A stretch of 64,000 nt of DNA from CAG-103 sp963627135 (GTDB lineage: Bacteria > Bacillota > Clostridia > Oscillospirales > Oscillospiraceae), in assembly GCA_963627135.1 (NCBI GenBank), contig CAVFZY010000035.1:94210-158209 (forward strand). The letters run 5' to 3'. A program made the position numbers and the translations under genes. Below, piece after piece: positions 26,098 through 34,374 of the stretch. Each line of letters starts with the position of its first letter. Position 1 is the stretch's first letter. Under the pieces are notes generated by a model, which saw only the letters and a list, made by a program, of their open reading frames with translations, was not told where the DNA came from and did no database searches.

Positions 26098-27105
26098 ATG
26101 AAGTTCAACAAAATCGTGGCGCTGGCGCTCGCCCTCGTCATGGTGTTTGCGCTGTGCGCCTGCGGCGGCAGCACCGACACCAAAAAGGACGACAGCAACT
26201 CCGCTGCCAAGGTCGATACCAACACCGTCTCCGTCGGCGCGATCATCATCGCCCGCGACGATGTCCCGACCGACCAGATCTATGCGTTCGTGTCCACCAT
26301 CTTCAACAATCTTGACGCCATCACCGCCCAGCACGCCAAGGGTGCGGAGCTGAGCATCGAGGCTGCCGCCTCCGTCAAGGGCGTGCCGTATCACCCCGGC
26401 GCTGCCAAATACTTTGAGGAGAAGGGCGTCAAGGTCGACGCGGTCAAGGACGGCGCCGGCAACGGCACCGCTTCCGCCCTCAGCTTCGGCACCGGCGGCG
26501 AGTCCGGCACGTACTACGCCTTCGGCGGCGTGCTCGCTTCCTTTGTCTCCGGCAAGTCCGACTGCAAGGTCACGGCCCTCACCTCCGGCGGCTCTCAGGC
26601 CAACGTCGAGGATCTGACCAACGGCAACGTGCAGCTCGCTTTCGTGCAGAGCGACGTTATGAACTACGCTTACAACGGCCAGCGCCTGTTTGACAGCCCG
26701 GTCACCGGCTTCTCCGTCGTCGCCCAGCTGTATCAGGAGCAGGTCCAGATCGTCACCACCAACCCTGACATCAAGACCGTTGCCGACCTCGCCGGCAAGA
26801 AGGTCTCCATCGGCGCTGCCGGCTCCGGCGTGTACTTCAACGCCATTGACGTGCTCAACGCCTACGACCTCAAGGAGTCTGACATCTCCGCCGTGTACCA
26901 GAGCTTCGGCGACAGCGCCGAGAGCCTGAAGGACGGCAAGATCGACGCCGCGTTCATCGTCGCCGGTGCGCCCACTACGGCCATCACCGACCTCGCCACC
27001 GCCGGCAGTGTCTACCTCGTCAGCCTCGACGACAGCCACGTGCAGTCCCTGCTCGCGTCCTCCCCGTACTACACCGCCGCCACCATCAAGGCCGGCACCT
27101 ATTGA
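26098..27105 (+). CDS. TAXI-type TRAP transporter binding lipoprotein, apparently circularly permuted
   Basis: 335 residues from the ATG at 26098 (AAAAAGGAG ahead). Residues 1-22 are a lipoprotein signal ending LCAC-GG. Residues 43-110 (TVSVGAIIIARDDVPTDQIY, then IFNNLDAITAQHAKG, VPYHPGAAKYFEEKG) match the segment that normally ends a TAXI protein. A linker (about 111-126) joins it to LSFGTGGESGTYYAFGG (128 on), which normally begins the mature protein. The protein then stops right after TIKAGTY (335), the point where the missing C-terminal segment would usually follow. So all usual parts are present in rotated order. It should capture a carboxylic-acid-type solute for the permease downstream. 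Ligand unknown. Confidence 0.85.
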   Translation: MKFNKIVALALALVMVFALCACGGSTDTKKDDSNSAAKVDTNTVSVGAIIIARDDVPTDQIYAFVSTIFNNLDAITAQHAKGAELSIEAAASVKGVPYHPGAAKYFEEKGVKVDAVKDGAGNGTASALSFGTGGESGTYYAFGGVLASFVSGKSDCKVTALTSGGSQANVEDLTNGNVQLAFVQSDVMNYAYNGQRLFDSPVTGFSVVAQLYQEQVQIVTTNPDIKTVADLAGKKVSIGAAGSGVYFNAIDVLNAYDLKESDISAVYQSFGDSAESLKDGKIDAAFIVAGAPTTAITDLATAGSVYLVSLDDSHVQSLLASSPYYTAATIKAGTY

Positions 27106-27144
27106 TGCCCGACCCGGTGATGCGCCGCATCCCGTAAACGTTCG

Positions 27145-27178
27145 CTACGGCGTCAGTACCCCTGACGCCGTAGTTTTT
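27145..27178 (+). terminator. Intra-operon terminator between binding protein and permease
   Basis: CTACGGCGTCAG pairs with CTGACGCCGTAG followed by TTTTT. It would let the binding protein be made in excess over the permease. Confidence 0.8.
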
Positions 27179-27208
27179 CCATTCTAACCGGAACGGAGGT
27201 TTCCCCCT

Positions 27209-29254
27209 ATGTCTGACACCAAAAAGGCCGCGGACGCCGCGGCAAACGCTTCGCTGCAGGAGGAAATGGACGCCGTCATGCGCAAGTATGACCGCGAATC
27301 CGCCACCCGCGTCTGGACGGGCAAGCCCAAGATCGTCATTTCCGTCGTCATGGCGCTGTTTTCGGTCTACTGCATCTGGTCGACGCTGTTCAGCACCGCC
27401 GCGCTCGAGATCCGCCTGACCGCGTTCCTCGGGCTGATCGTCATCATGGGCTACCTGACCTATCCCGCCAGCAAGAAGCATGTGCACGCCAACCGCCTGC
27501 CGTGGTACGACATTGTCATCATGGTCATCGGTGCGGCTGCATTTTTCTACTATTGCTTTAACTACACCGTGCTCATCAAGACGCTCACCAGCGCCGCCAA
27601 GATGACGCCGTTTCTCATCGCCGTCGGCGTGGCCGGCATCCTCGTGCTGGCCGAGCTGTGCCGCCGCTGCGTCGGCCTGCCGATCCTCGTGGTCGTCGGC
27701 GCGCTGCTCGTGTACACGTTCGTGAGCATGCTCAACGCCGGGCAGACGTTCCAGCAGGTGCTCGGCCGCGTGATCTACACGCTGTTTTTCGGCACGTCCG
27801 GCGTGCTGAGCACGCCCGTGCAGGTGTGCGCGAAGTTCATCGCCGTGTTCATCATCTTCGGCGGCTTCCTGGAGCGCACCGGCATCGCCAGCTTCTTCAT
27901 CGACGCGGCCAACGCCATTGCCGGCTGGACCTCCGGCGGCCCGGCCAAGGTCGCCGTCATCTCGTCCGCGCTGTGCGGCATGGTGTCCGGCTCCTCGGTC
28001 GGCAACACCGTCACCACCGGCTCGGTCACCATCCCGATGATGAAAAAGACCGGCTACAAGCCGGAGTTCGCCGGCGCCGTCGAGGCGGCGGCCTCCACCG
28101 GCGGCCAGATCATGCCCCCCATCATGGGCGCGGCCGCGTTCCTCATGGCCGAGTACATGGGCGTGACGTACGGCCAGGTCACCCTCTGGGCCATCCTGCC
28201 TGCCGTGCTGTATTTCGGCGGCATCTTCATCTCCGTGCATCTCGAGGCCAAGAAGCTCGGCCTGCGCGGCATCCCGCGCTCGGAGCTGCCCCGCTTCAAG
28301 TACCTCATCCGCAATGTCTATCTGCTGCTGCCGCTCGTGTTCCTGATCTGGATGGTCACGGCGAACATCCGCTCGCTGCAGTTTTCCGCCGCGATCGCCA
28401 TCCTCATCTCCATCGCCGTGAGCCTCGTCGGCACCATCCGCGACGCCGCGGCCGAGGTCAAGGAGACGAAGACCGGCAGCGTCGCCGGCATCACCGCCAA
28501 GAAGACCGGCCGCATGATCCTCGACTCGCTCGAGGCCGGCGGCAAGGGCAGTATCACCGTCGCCGTGGCCTGCGCCATGGCCGGCATGATCGCGGGCTGC
28601 ATCACCGTCACGGGTCTGGCGTCCAAGCTCATCAGCGGCGTCATCGCGATCAGCAGCGCCATCCCGAACCCGACGCTCTCGCTGCTGCTGGCGCTCTTCC
28701 TGACGATGCTGTGCTGCATCGTGCTCGGCATGGGCGTGCCCACGACCGCCAACTACTGCATCATGGCCTCCACCTGCGCGCCGATCCTCATCACGCTCGG
28801 CATCCCGAAGGTCGCGGCCCACTTCTTCGTGTTCTACTTCGGCATCGTCGCCGATATCACGCCGCCGGTCGCGCTGGCTGCCTACGCCGGTTCCGCCATC
28901 GCCAAGTCCGACCCCATGAAGACTGGCATCAATGCCACGAAGCTCGCCATCGCGGCGTTCATCGTGCCGTACATCTTCGCGATGAACCCCTCCATGCTGC
29001 TCATGGATCAGGGTGTGCTCGCCGCCATCCAGGTCATCATCACGTCCTGCCTCGGCATCTTCGCCATCGCTGCCGCGCTCGAGGGCTACATCGTCACGCA
29101 CGCACCCTGGTGGCAGCGCATCCTGCTCGCCGCCGGCGGCCTGTGCCTGGTCGACCCCGACCTCATGACCGACGTTGTCGGCATCGCGGTCATCGTGGTC
29201 GTCGTTGTGCTGCAGATCGTCATGCGCAAGCGCAGCAAGCCCGCGGCTGCGTAA
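27209..29254 (+). CDS. TRAP transporter fused permease (DctQ-DctM type, TAXI system)
   Basis: 681 residues, hydrophobic throughout. An N-terminal four-helix DctQ-like part (about 40-170) is fused to a large DctM-like part, the usual arrangement for TAXI-TRAP systems. Family segments include SSALCGMVSGSSVGNTVTTG, EAAASTGGQIMPPIMGAAAF and LGMGVPTTANYCIMA. It is a sodium-driven secondary importer working with the preceding lipoprotein. A GGAGG site precedes the ATG. No regulator or catabolic gene is attached, so the substrate cannot be guessed. Confidence 0.93.
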   Translation: MSDTKKAADAAANASLQEEMDAVMRKYDRESATRVWTGKPKIVISVVMALFSVYCIWSTLFSTAALEIRLTAFLGLIVIMGYLTYPASKKHVHANRLPWYDIVIMVIGAAAFFYYCFNYTVLIKTLTSAAKMTPFLIAVGVAGILVLAELCRRCVGLPILVVVGALLVYTFVSMLNAGQTFQQVLGRVIYTLFFGTSGVLSTPVQVCAKFIAVFIIFGGFLERTGIASFFIDAANAIAGWTSGGPAKVAVISSALCGMVSGSSVGNTVTTGSVTIPMMKKTGYKPEFAGAVEAAASTGGQIMPPIMGAAAFLMAEYMGVTYGQVTLWAILPAVLYFGGIFISVHLEAKKLGLRGIPRSELPRFKYLIRNVYLLLPLVFLIWMVTANIRSLQFSAAIAILISIAVSLVGTIRDAAAEVKETKTGSVAGITAKKTGRMILDSLEAGGKGSITVAVACAMAGMIAGCITVTGLASKLISGVIAISSAIPNPTLSLLLALFLTMLCCIVLGMGVPTTANYCIMASTCAPILITLGIPKVAAHFFVFYFGIVADITPPVALAAYAGSAIAKSDPMKTGINATKLAIAAFIVPYIFAMNPSMLLMDQGVLAAIQVIITSCLGIFAIAAALEGYIVTHAPWWQRILLAAGGLCLVDPDLMTDVVGIAVIVVVVVLQIVMRKRSKPAAA

Positions 29255-29276
29255 AAAAACCGGAACCTTTCGCTCG

Positions 29277-29311
29277 GATGCACGTCAGACCATCTGGCGT
29301 GCATCTTTTTG
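29277..29311 (+). terminator. Terminator after the TRAP permease
   Basis: GATGCACG..CAGA pairs with TCTG..CGTGCATC followed by TTTTT. Confidence 0.75.
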
Positions 29312-29338
29312 CGTGCTGCGCGCCACACGGCCGGGGAC

Positions 29339-29367
29339 TTTACACCCGCGGGCCGGAGGCGTATAAT
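29339..29367 (+). promoter_or_regulatory. Promoter of the small lipoprotein gene
   Basis: TTTACA at 29339-29344, 17 bp, a perfect TATAAT at 29362-29367. Confidence 0.75.
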
Positions 29368-29411
29368 ACTTATCATATTCCCGTGCAAAGATTCGGAAAG
29401 GAGCAATCTGC

Positions 29412-29969
29412 ATGAAACGAAGCATTCTGGCGCTCGTGCTGTCGCTGGCAATGGCGCTCGCGCTGGCCGCCTGCGGCCGCAGCGAGGAGACCGCCGCGTC
29501 CGCCCAGACGACGGCCACGGCCGACAAGGCGGAGGACATCACCCTCTGCCCGACGTATGATAACGGCAAGGGCGGCTATTTTTCCGTCACGCTGCCGGCC
29601 AGCTGGGGCGACCATTACCTGACCGAGTGCGGCGCCAACGACGGCGGCTATTATGTCGGCTTTTACGAAAAGACCGACCACGACAACGGTCTGGGCGGTT
29701 TCCTGTTCATGCTTGCGGTCTTTCCCACCGATTATGACTATACCGAGCTGCCGGAGTATCAGGCTATCTGCGGCCTGACCGTCGACGGCGCGAACTACAA
29801 CCTGATCGCCGAGCTGCCGACCGATGTGCAGTTTGCCAACGAGAATGCCGACCTTTACCGCAGCATGTCCAACGACTTTTCGACCATCCTCAAGAGCCTG
29901 ACCTTCTCCAAGGGCGTCATGCGCACGGAGGTCACTGCACCCGTGGCCTCGGCGGACAGCGGCTCGTGA
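29412..29969 (+). CDS. Uncharacterised lipoprotein
   Basis: 185 residues. The first 21 residues are a lipoprotein signal with lipobox LAAC (MKRSILALVLSLAMALALAAC). A short Ser/Thr/Ala linker follows, then a soluble domain (about 45-170) containing GGYFSVTLPASWGDHY, similar in style to extracellular domains that start with a beta-hairpin on bacterial surface lipoproteins. No catalytic motif is visible. It has its own promoter, an AAAGGAG ribosome site and a terminator, so it is a single-gene unit. I do not recognise the family. Confidence 0.7.
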   Translation: MKRSILALVLSLAMALALAACGRSEETAASAQTTATADKAEDITLCPTYDNGKGGYFSVTLPASWGDHYLTECGANDGGYYVGFYEKTDHDNGLGGFLFMLAVFPTDYDYTELPEYQAICGLTVDGANYNLIAELPTDVQFANENADLYRSMSNDFSTILKSLTFSKGVMRTEVTAPVASADSGS

Positions 29970-29984
29970 AAAGAAAATGCGTGC

Positions 29985-30022
29985 AAAGCAGCGCTTCCCG
30001 TTCGGGAGGCGCTGCTTTTTTT
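29985..30022. terminator. Terminator between convergent lipoprotein and radical SAM genes
   Basis: AAAGCAGCGCTTCCC and GGGAGGCGCTGCTTTTTTT form a stem with GTTC loop; an A-run on the other side allows use from both strands. Confidence 0.85.
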
Positions 30023-30030
30023 GGGACGTT

Positions 30031-31416
30031 TTACTTTTTCTTCGCCGCGGCGGCTGCCTGTTTGGCGAGGTATTTTGCCTCGTCCGGGCTGCCGCGCCAG
30101 AGCTGCTCTGCCACCGGGGCCCAGCAGGCGGCGTAATCATCGCACTTGCTGCACAGGTGCTCGGCTGTTTCGGGGCTCATGGGATCGGTCGAGTGCGCGC
30201 CGGATTCGGCAACGATGCGGCGCAGCTTTTCCGGATTTTCGAGCATCGGGCACGGGCGGAGCATATTGTCGTTGAACGGCTGCCCGTCGTGGTAGGCCAG
30301 AAACAGCGGCGAGCGCATGGCCTCGAGCAGGGTCTTTTCGCGGATGTTCGAATCGGAATAGTGAATGAACACGCACGGGTCCATATCGCCGTTGGCATTG
30401 ATGTGCAGGTAGCGCCGGCCGCCTGCGATGCAGCCGCCGACGTACTGCGCGTCGTTCTGAAAGTCCATGGCGAACAGCGGCATCGTGGCGCGGTTGTGGC
30501 GGATGCGCTCGAGCACTGCCCGGCGCTGCTCCGGCGTGGGCAGCAGCTCGGGCGAGGCATCGTTGCCGACCGGCATGTAGTGGAAATACCAGATGAACAG
30601 GCAGCCGAGGTCGATGAGCTGTTGGAAATATTCTTCGGACGAGATGGCGTCCCAGTTCACGCTCGTGTAGCACGAGGAGATGCCGTAGATGAGCTTGCGC
30701 TCGTGCAGCAGCTCGATCGCGTGCAGCACCTTCTGATACGTGCCCGCGCCGCGGCGGCTGTCCGTCGTCGTCTCGTCGCCCTCGAGCGAGATGGCCGGGA
30801 TGAAGTTTTTCACGCGCAGCATCTCGTCGGCAAACGCCTCGTCGATGAGCGTGCCGTTCGTGAAGCTGAGAAATTCGCACTCCGGGTGCCGCTCGCAGAG
30901 CGTGATGATGTCCTTTTTGCGCACAAGCGGTTCGCCGCCCGTGTAGATGTAAAAGTACACGCCCATGTCCGTGCCCTGGCGGATGATGTCGTCGAGCTCG
31001 TCGAGCGAGAGGTTGAGCTTGTTGCCGTACTCCGCTGCCCAGCAGCCCGTGCAGTGCAGGTTGCACGCCGAGGTCGGGTCCATGAGGATGGCCCACGGGA
31101 TGTTGCACTGGTACTGCGCGCGCAGCGCATCCTGCCGCTCGCAGCCGATGATGTTGCCGTAGATGAAGAAGTTCACGAGCGTGGTTTTGAGCACGCCTGG
31201 GTCGACATCATTCAGGATGTGCTGCACCATCGGGTAGTGCGCATCGGTGGGGTCGAGGCACGCCTTGCGGATGGCGCGGCGCTGGCCCTCGAACTTTCCG
31301 GCACAGAACGTGTCCGCCCAGTCGAGGAGCTTCGGCAGGTTCTTGACCGGGTTTCGGTTCAGGTAGTCAATGGCCTGTTCGACGCTGAATTTTCTGATCT
31401 TGTCTGACAGCTGCAT
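30031..31416 (-). CDS. Radical SAM protein with C-terminal cysteine-rich region
   Basis: 461 residues. The SAM-cluster motif is CNLHCTGCW (about 117-125), after a helical N-terminal part of about 100 residues (KIRKFSVEQAIDYLNRNP). It continues with the radical SAM barrel (YIYTGGEPLVRKKDI, FTNGTLIDEAFADEM). The C-terminal region carries further cysteines (GGCIAGGRRYLHINANGD with DPCVF, then RPCPMLENP and CSKCDDYAACW), like SPASM/auxiliary cluster domains. These enzymes install or modify groups on peptides or small molecules. No precursor peptide gene is adjacent. The ATG has AAAGGAGG ahead. Confidence 0.88.
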   Translation of the reverse strand: MQLSDKIRKFSVEQAIDYLNRNPVKNLPKLLDWADTFCAGKFEGQRRAIRKACLDPTDAHYPMVQHILNDVDPGVLKTTLVNFFIYGNIIGCERQDALRAQYQCNIPWAILMDPTSACNLHCTGCWAAEYGNKLNLSLDELDDIIRQGTDMGVYFYIYTGGEPLVRKKDIITLCERHPECEFLSFTNGTLIDEAFADEMLRVKNFIPAISLEGDETTTDSRRGAGTYQKVLHAIELLHERKLIYGISSCYTSVNWDAISSEEYFQQLIDLGCLFIWYFHYMPVGNDASPELLPTPEQRRAVLERIRHNRATMPLFAMDFQNDAQYVGGCIAGGRRYLHINANGDMDPCVFIHYSDSNIREKTLLEAMRSPLFLAYHDGQPFNDNMLRPCPMLENPEKLRRIVAESGAHSTDPMSPETAEHLCSKCDDYAACWAPVAEQLWRGSPDEAKYLAKQAAAAAKKK

Positions 31417-31538
31417 GAAAATTGCCTCCTTTGTGACGTTGCAAAATGCATCTGTTGGCCCAATTTGCCTCTATCTTAGCACGCATTTTTTGCCGGAAAA
31501 CGGCCAAAATGTGTCATGTGGGAGGTTTTGATGCAGGC

Positions 31539-31554
31539 TGTGACAAGTGTCACA
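31539..31554. promoter_or_regulatory. Perfect CRP/FNR-type palindrome upstream of the radical SAM gene
   Basis: TGTGACAAGTGTCACA fits TGTGA-N6-TCACA exactly. It overlaps the 3' end of the M14 peptidase gene and lies about 70 bp upstream of a TAAGAT -10-like hexamer (31478-31473, minus strand). A Crp/Fnr-family binding site is inferred. Confidence 0.4.
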
Positions 31555-32830
31555 AAACAGCGGCCATGCCGCCGAGCAGGATGCCGAGGTTATCCGACCA
31601 GATGTCCGGAAACTGACGGAGGGGCAGGGGATTTTCCCCGAGGCCGGCCTCGATCGTGAAGCCCGGACGGCGGTAGTCCTGAATAAACCAGTCCTTGTAG
31701 CCCGCGTGGCCGGAGGCGTAGGGCGTCTCGGCCACGTCGTAGCCGCTCGCGGCGGCAAACTGCCGGGCGATCGCCTCGCTTCCCGGCACGTCATAGCCGT
31801 CGTACTGCCAGTAGATGACGCGGCCCTGCGTGTGGTACGACAGGGTGAGCAGCGGGTCGAGCGCACGGGTGAAGCCGTACATCGCCAGGCTCTCGGGCGC
31901 GACCAGCGGCGCGGGGCCGACATAGTCGCGCGGGCCGGGGCGCGTGTAGCCCGCGGCAAATTTGATCTCGCGCGCGATGCTCCACCCCGCGGGGTACTGG
32001 AGGTTGAGGTCGATGCCGCGGATGTTCGCCTTCCAGCCGGAGGGGAAGGGAATGTCGGGGTAATTGGCCGCGAGCGCTTTTGCCGCGGCGGTCGTCTCGG
32101 CGTCGAGCGCACCGGTCACGAGGTCGATGCCGTCCGGGTCCATGGCCGGGGCGAGCACAAGCGTGACCTTGGATAACAGGTCGCGGATGTTTTGGCCCTC
32201 GAGGTCGCCGCCGTCACCGAGGCGGGCGCACAGCTGCTCGCAGAACGTGAGCAGCAGCGGCGTCGTGATCCACTCGTTGGCGTGGTGCGCGGCGTTGTAA
32301 AACACGAGCTTCGGCCCGCTGCCGAGTGTCAGATACCACAGCGGCCGGCCAAGCACGCTGCGGCCGAACTCCCCGACGGCGAGCATGGGATAGCGCGCGG
32401 CCAGCCCGCGCACAATATACCCGATGAGCGCCGAGGAATAGGGAATGTCCGTCGGCGTGACGGAAAACGGCAGCGGGATCGTCAGCGACCGGCCGAGCGG
32501 CAGCCGCTCCGGGTCGAGGTAGGGATTGGCGAGCGCGATGGCGTCTACGCTCGTGCCGTACTGCCGCGCGATGGCGGAAAACGTGTCGCCCGCGCGGATG
32601 GTGCGCGTGACGATGCCAGTGTAGTACGGCAGCAGCGCGCGGTGCGTCCGCGCGCCCGCGATGCCGTCCGGCGTGAGGCCGCTGGCCGCCTGAAACGCGC
32701 GCACGGCCGCCGCCGTCTGCGCGCCGAAGATGCCGTCGAGCGCGCCCGGTGTCTGCCCCGCGCGTTTCAGCCCCAGCTGCAGCAGCGACACGAGCGCGCC
32801 CCGGTCGCCCTGTTTTAGGATTTGCGTCAT
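31550..32830 (-). CDS. M14 carboxypeptidase with peptidoglycan-binding and LysM domains
   Basis: 426 residues from the ATG at 32830 (GGAGG nearby); an upstream extension of the frame is unlikely. Residues about 5-75 are a peptidoglycan-binding_1 domain (LDGIFGAQTAAAVRAFQAAS). About 80-130 is LysM (TIRAGDTFSAIARQYGTSVDAI). The rest is a zinc carboxypeptidase of family M14 with the zinc His in AAHHANEW and a catalytic Glu in FTIEAGLGENP. This is the plan of gamma-D-glutamyl-meso-DAP peptidase I, which trims spore or cell-wall peptides. No signal peptide is obvious. It diverges from spoIVB, supporting a sporulation role. Confidence 0.88.
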   Translation of the reverse strand: MTQILKQGDRGALVSLLQLGLKRAGQTPGALDGIFGAQTAAAVRAFQAASGLTPDGIAGARTHRALLPYYTGIVTRTIRAGDTFSAIARQYGTSVDAIALANPYLDPERLPLGRSLTIPLPFSVTPTDIPYSSALIGYIVRGLAARYPMLAVGEFGRSVLGRPLWYLTLGSGPKLVFYNAAHHANEWITTPLLLTFCEQLCARLGDGGDLEGQNIRDLLSKVTLVLAPAMDPDGIDLVTGALDAETTAAAKALAANYPDIPFPSGWKANIRGIDLNLQYPAGWSIAREIKFAAGYTRPGPRDYVGPAPLVAPESLAMYGFTRALDPLLTLSYHTQGRVIYWQYDGYDVPGSEAIARQFAAASGYDVAETPYASGHAGYKDWFIQDYRRPGFTIEAGLGENPLPLRQFPDIWSDNLGILLGGMAAVL

Positions 32831-32992
32831 GGAAATTCCTCCGATGCATCGAATTACCAAAACTGGTTTTGTACATCGTATGCGCGTCGACGCAGGCATT
32901 TGCACCCCGGCAGGCAATCGAGCAAGAATGTTCCGCCGCTATTTTGCCCGAAATCCGGCATACTGATACTGCACGCGCAAAGGGGGGATTTT

Positions 32993-34006
32993 TTGCGGAA
33001 ACAACAACATTTTTTGCGCCGGTTCGCCGTCACGGCGGCTGTCGCGCTCGCGCTGTGCGTGGGCGTGTCGGCGCAGGCGGCGTCGCTCGTGCCGCTTGGC
33101 CGGGCCGTCGGCATCCAGATGACCACGGTGGGCATGCTCGTGGCGGACCTCGCCGAGGTGGACACGCCCGGCGGCAAGGCCACGCCCGCCAAGGACGCGG
33201 GATTGCTGCCCGGTGACGTGATCTGCCGCATCGATGGCCGGGACATCACGTCCTCGGCGGACTTTCTCGCCGCCATGGACGCGGCGGGAGACACCATGTC
33301 CGTGACGGTGCTGCGCGGGGGCGCGGAGGTCACGGCGACGGTCACGCCCGCCGTCACGGCCGACGGCACGCGGCAGCTCGGCCTCTGGCTGCGCGACGGG
33401 GTGACGGGCGTCGGCACGCTCACGTACTACGACCCGGCCACGGGGCGCTACGGTGCGCTCGGCCACGGCATCTCGGACGAGACGAGCGGCGTGCTCATGC
33501 CGCTGCGTGACGGCAGCGTGCTCTCGGCCGTCATCGCGGATGCGCGCCCCGGCGGCCACGGCACGGCCGGCGAGCTCGTCGGCAGCTTCGACCCCGGCAA
33601 CCGCATCGGCGGCATCGAGCGCAACTGCATCTTCGGCATTTTCGGCACGCTGGACGCGCCGCCGGACGGTGTGGCCGTGGAAACTGCGCCGGCCGATGCG
33701 GTCAAGACCGGCAGCGCGACGATCCTGTCCACGGTCGCGGGCGAGGACGTGCGGGAGTACACGGTGGACATCAGCCGGGTGTATCATGACGGCGGGTGCA
33801 CACGCTTTCTCATCACCGTCACCGATCCGGACCTGCTGGCCGTGACCGGCGGCATCGTGCAGGGCATGAGCGGCAGCCCCATTTTGCAGGACGGCAAGCT
33901 CATCGGTGCGGTGACGCACGTGCTGCTTTCAGACCCCGCCAAGGGCTACGGCGTGAGCATTGACGACATGCTCGCAGCCTCGGCGGCGCAGGACAAGGCA
34001 GCGTAA
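32993..34006 (+). CDS. spoIVB: SpoIVB-type S55 peptidase
   Basis: 337 residues from a TTG at 32993, six bases after an AGGGGGGA ribosome site. No ATG fits; the longer open frame upstream lacks a site. A signal/anchor segment (FLRRFAVTAAVALALCVGVSAQA) is followed by a PDZ domain (about 55-125, KDAGLLPGDVICRIDGRDI) and the S55 peptidase domain with catalytic serine in GIVQGMSGSPILQDGKLIGA and histidine in YGALGHGISDE. SpoIVB is made in the forespore and cleaves SpoIVFA to activate pro-sigma-K. Length is a little shorter than the Bacillus protein. It diverges from the M14 peptidase gene. Confidence 0.9.
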   Translation: MRKQQHFLRRFAVTAAVALALCVGVSAQAASLVPLGRAVGIQMTTVGMLVADLAEVDTPGGKATPAKDAGLLPGDVICRIDGRDITSSADFLAAMDAAGDTMSVTVLRGGAEVTATVTPAVTADGTRQLGLWLRDGVTGVGTLTYYDPATGRYGALGHGISDETSGVLMPLRDGSVLSAVIADARPGGHGTAGELVGSFDPGNRIGGIERNCIFGIFGTLDAPPDGVAVETAPADAVKTGSATILSTVAGEDVREYTVDISRVYHDGGCTRFLITVTDPDLLAVTGGIVQGMSGSPILQDGKLIGAVTHVLLSDPAKGYGVSIDDMLAASAAQDKAA

Positions 34007-34026
34007 GACATCACGATCTCGGGCGG

Positions 34027-34087
34027 GCGCGCCGGGCATTTGCCCGGCGCGCTTTGCTGTGCGGTGCGCAGCACCGCACAGCAAAGC
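34027..34087 (+). terminator. Two abutting hairpins after spoIVB
   Basis: First stem: GCGCGCCGGGCA with TGCCCGGCGCGC (34027-34052), followed by TTTGC. Second: a perfect 17-bp stem with a 3-base loop (34051-34067 with 34071-34087, core GCTTTGCTGTGCGGTGC). The first likely terminates spoIVB; the second is unusually long for a terminator and lacks a T-run. Confidence 0.6.
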
Positions 34088-34297
34088 AAGATCATATCCA
34101 AGGCGGGCCTTGCCCTCCCCTTGGGCGTCCCTTGCGGCTCAAAAGCCGGGGGAGAAGCCGGGCCTTTTTCCACCTGAAGAAGGTTTTTCAAACCCTTTCC
34201 TGCGCAGCAAAAAAGCAGCCCGGCAGGTATCTGCCGGGCTGCTCCATCCTTTTGGGGCGGCGGTCCGCCCCGGTTCTCCCCCCTGCTGCACAAGCGA
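34086..34297. repeat. Long copy of an intergenic hairpin repeat
   Basis: Bounded by GCAAGAT and CTGCTGCACAAGC like the short copy at 14418-14475, it holds several inverted repeats: CCAAGG/CCTTGG, AGCAGCCCGGCAG/CTGCCGGGCTGCT and GGGGCGG/CCGCCCC. No coding frame is convincing. The remaining 34298-34374 shows nothing recognisable. Confidence 0.45.
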
Positions 34298-34374
34298 TGT
34301 ACGCAGCAGCATTGGCGCTTGGCCAGGTGATCCGGTGGCGGGCATCCAAACCGCTGCCGGGTGATGACAAAAAC

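Noticed and set aside
32850..32990. Sporulation sigma factor promoters (for example CATACGAT on the minus strand near 32880, and CATACTG near 32960) for the M14 peptidase and spoIVB genes.
   Set aside because: The -10-like hexamers lack convincing -35 elements at the right spacing; plausible by function but not supportable from sequence alone.
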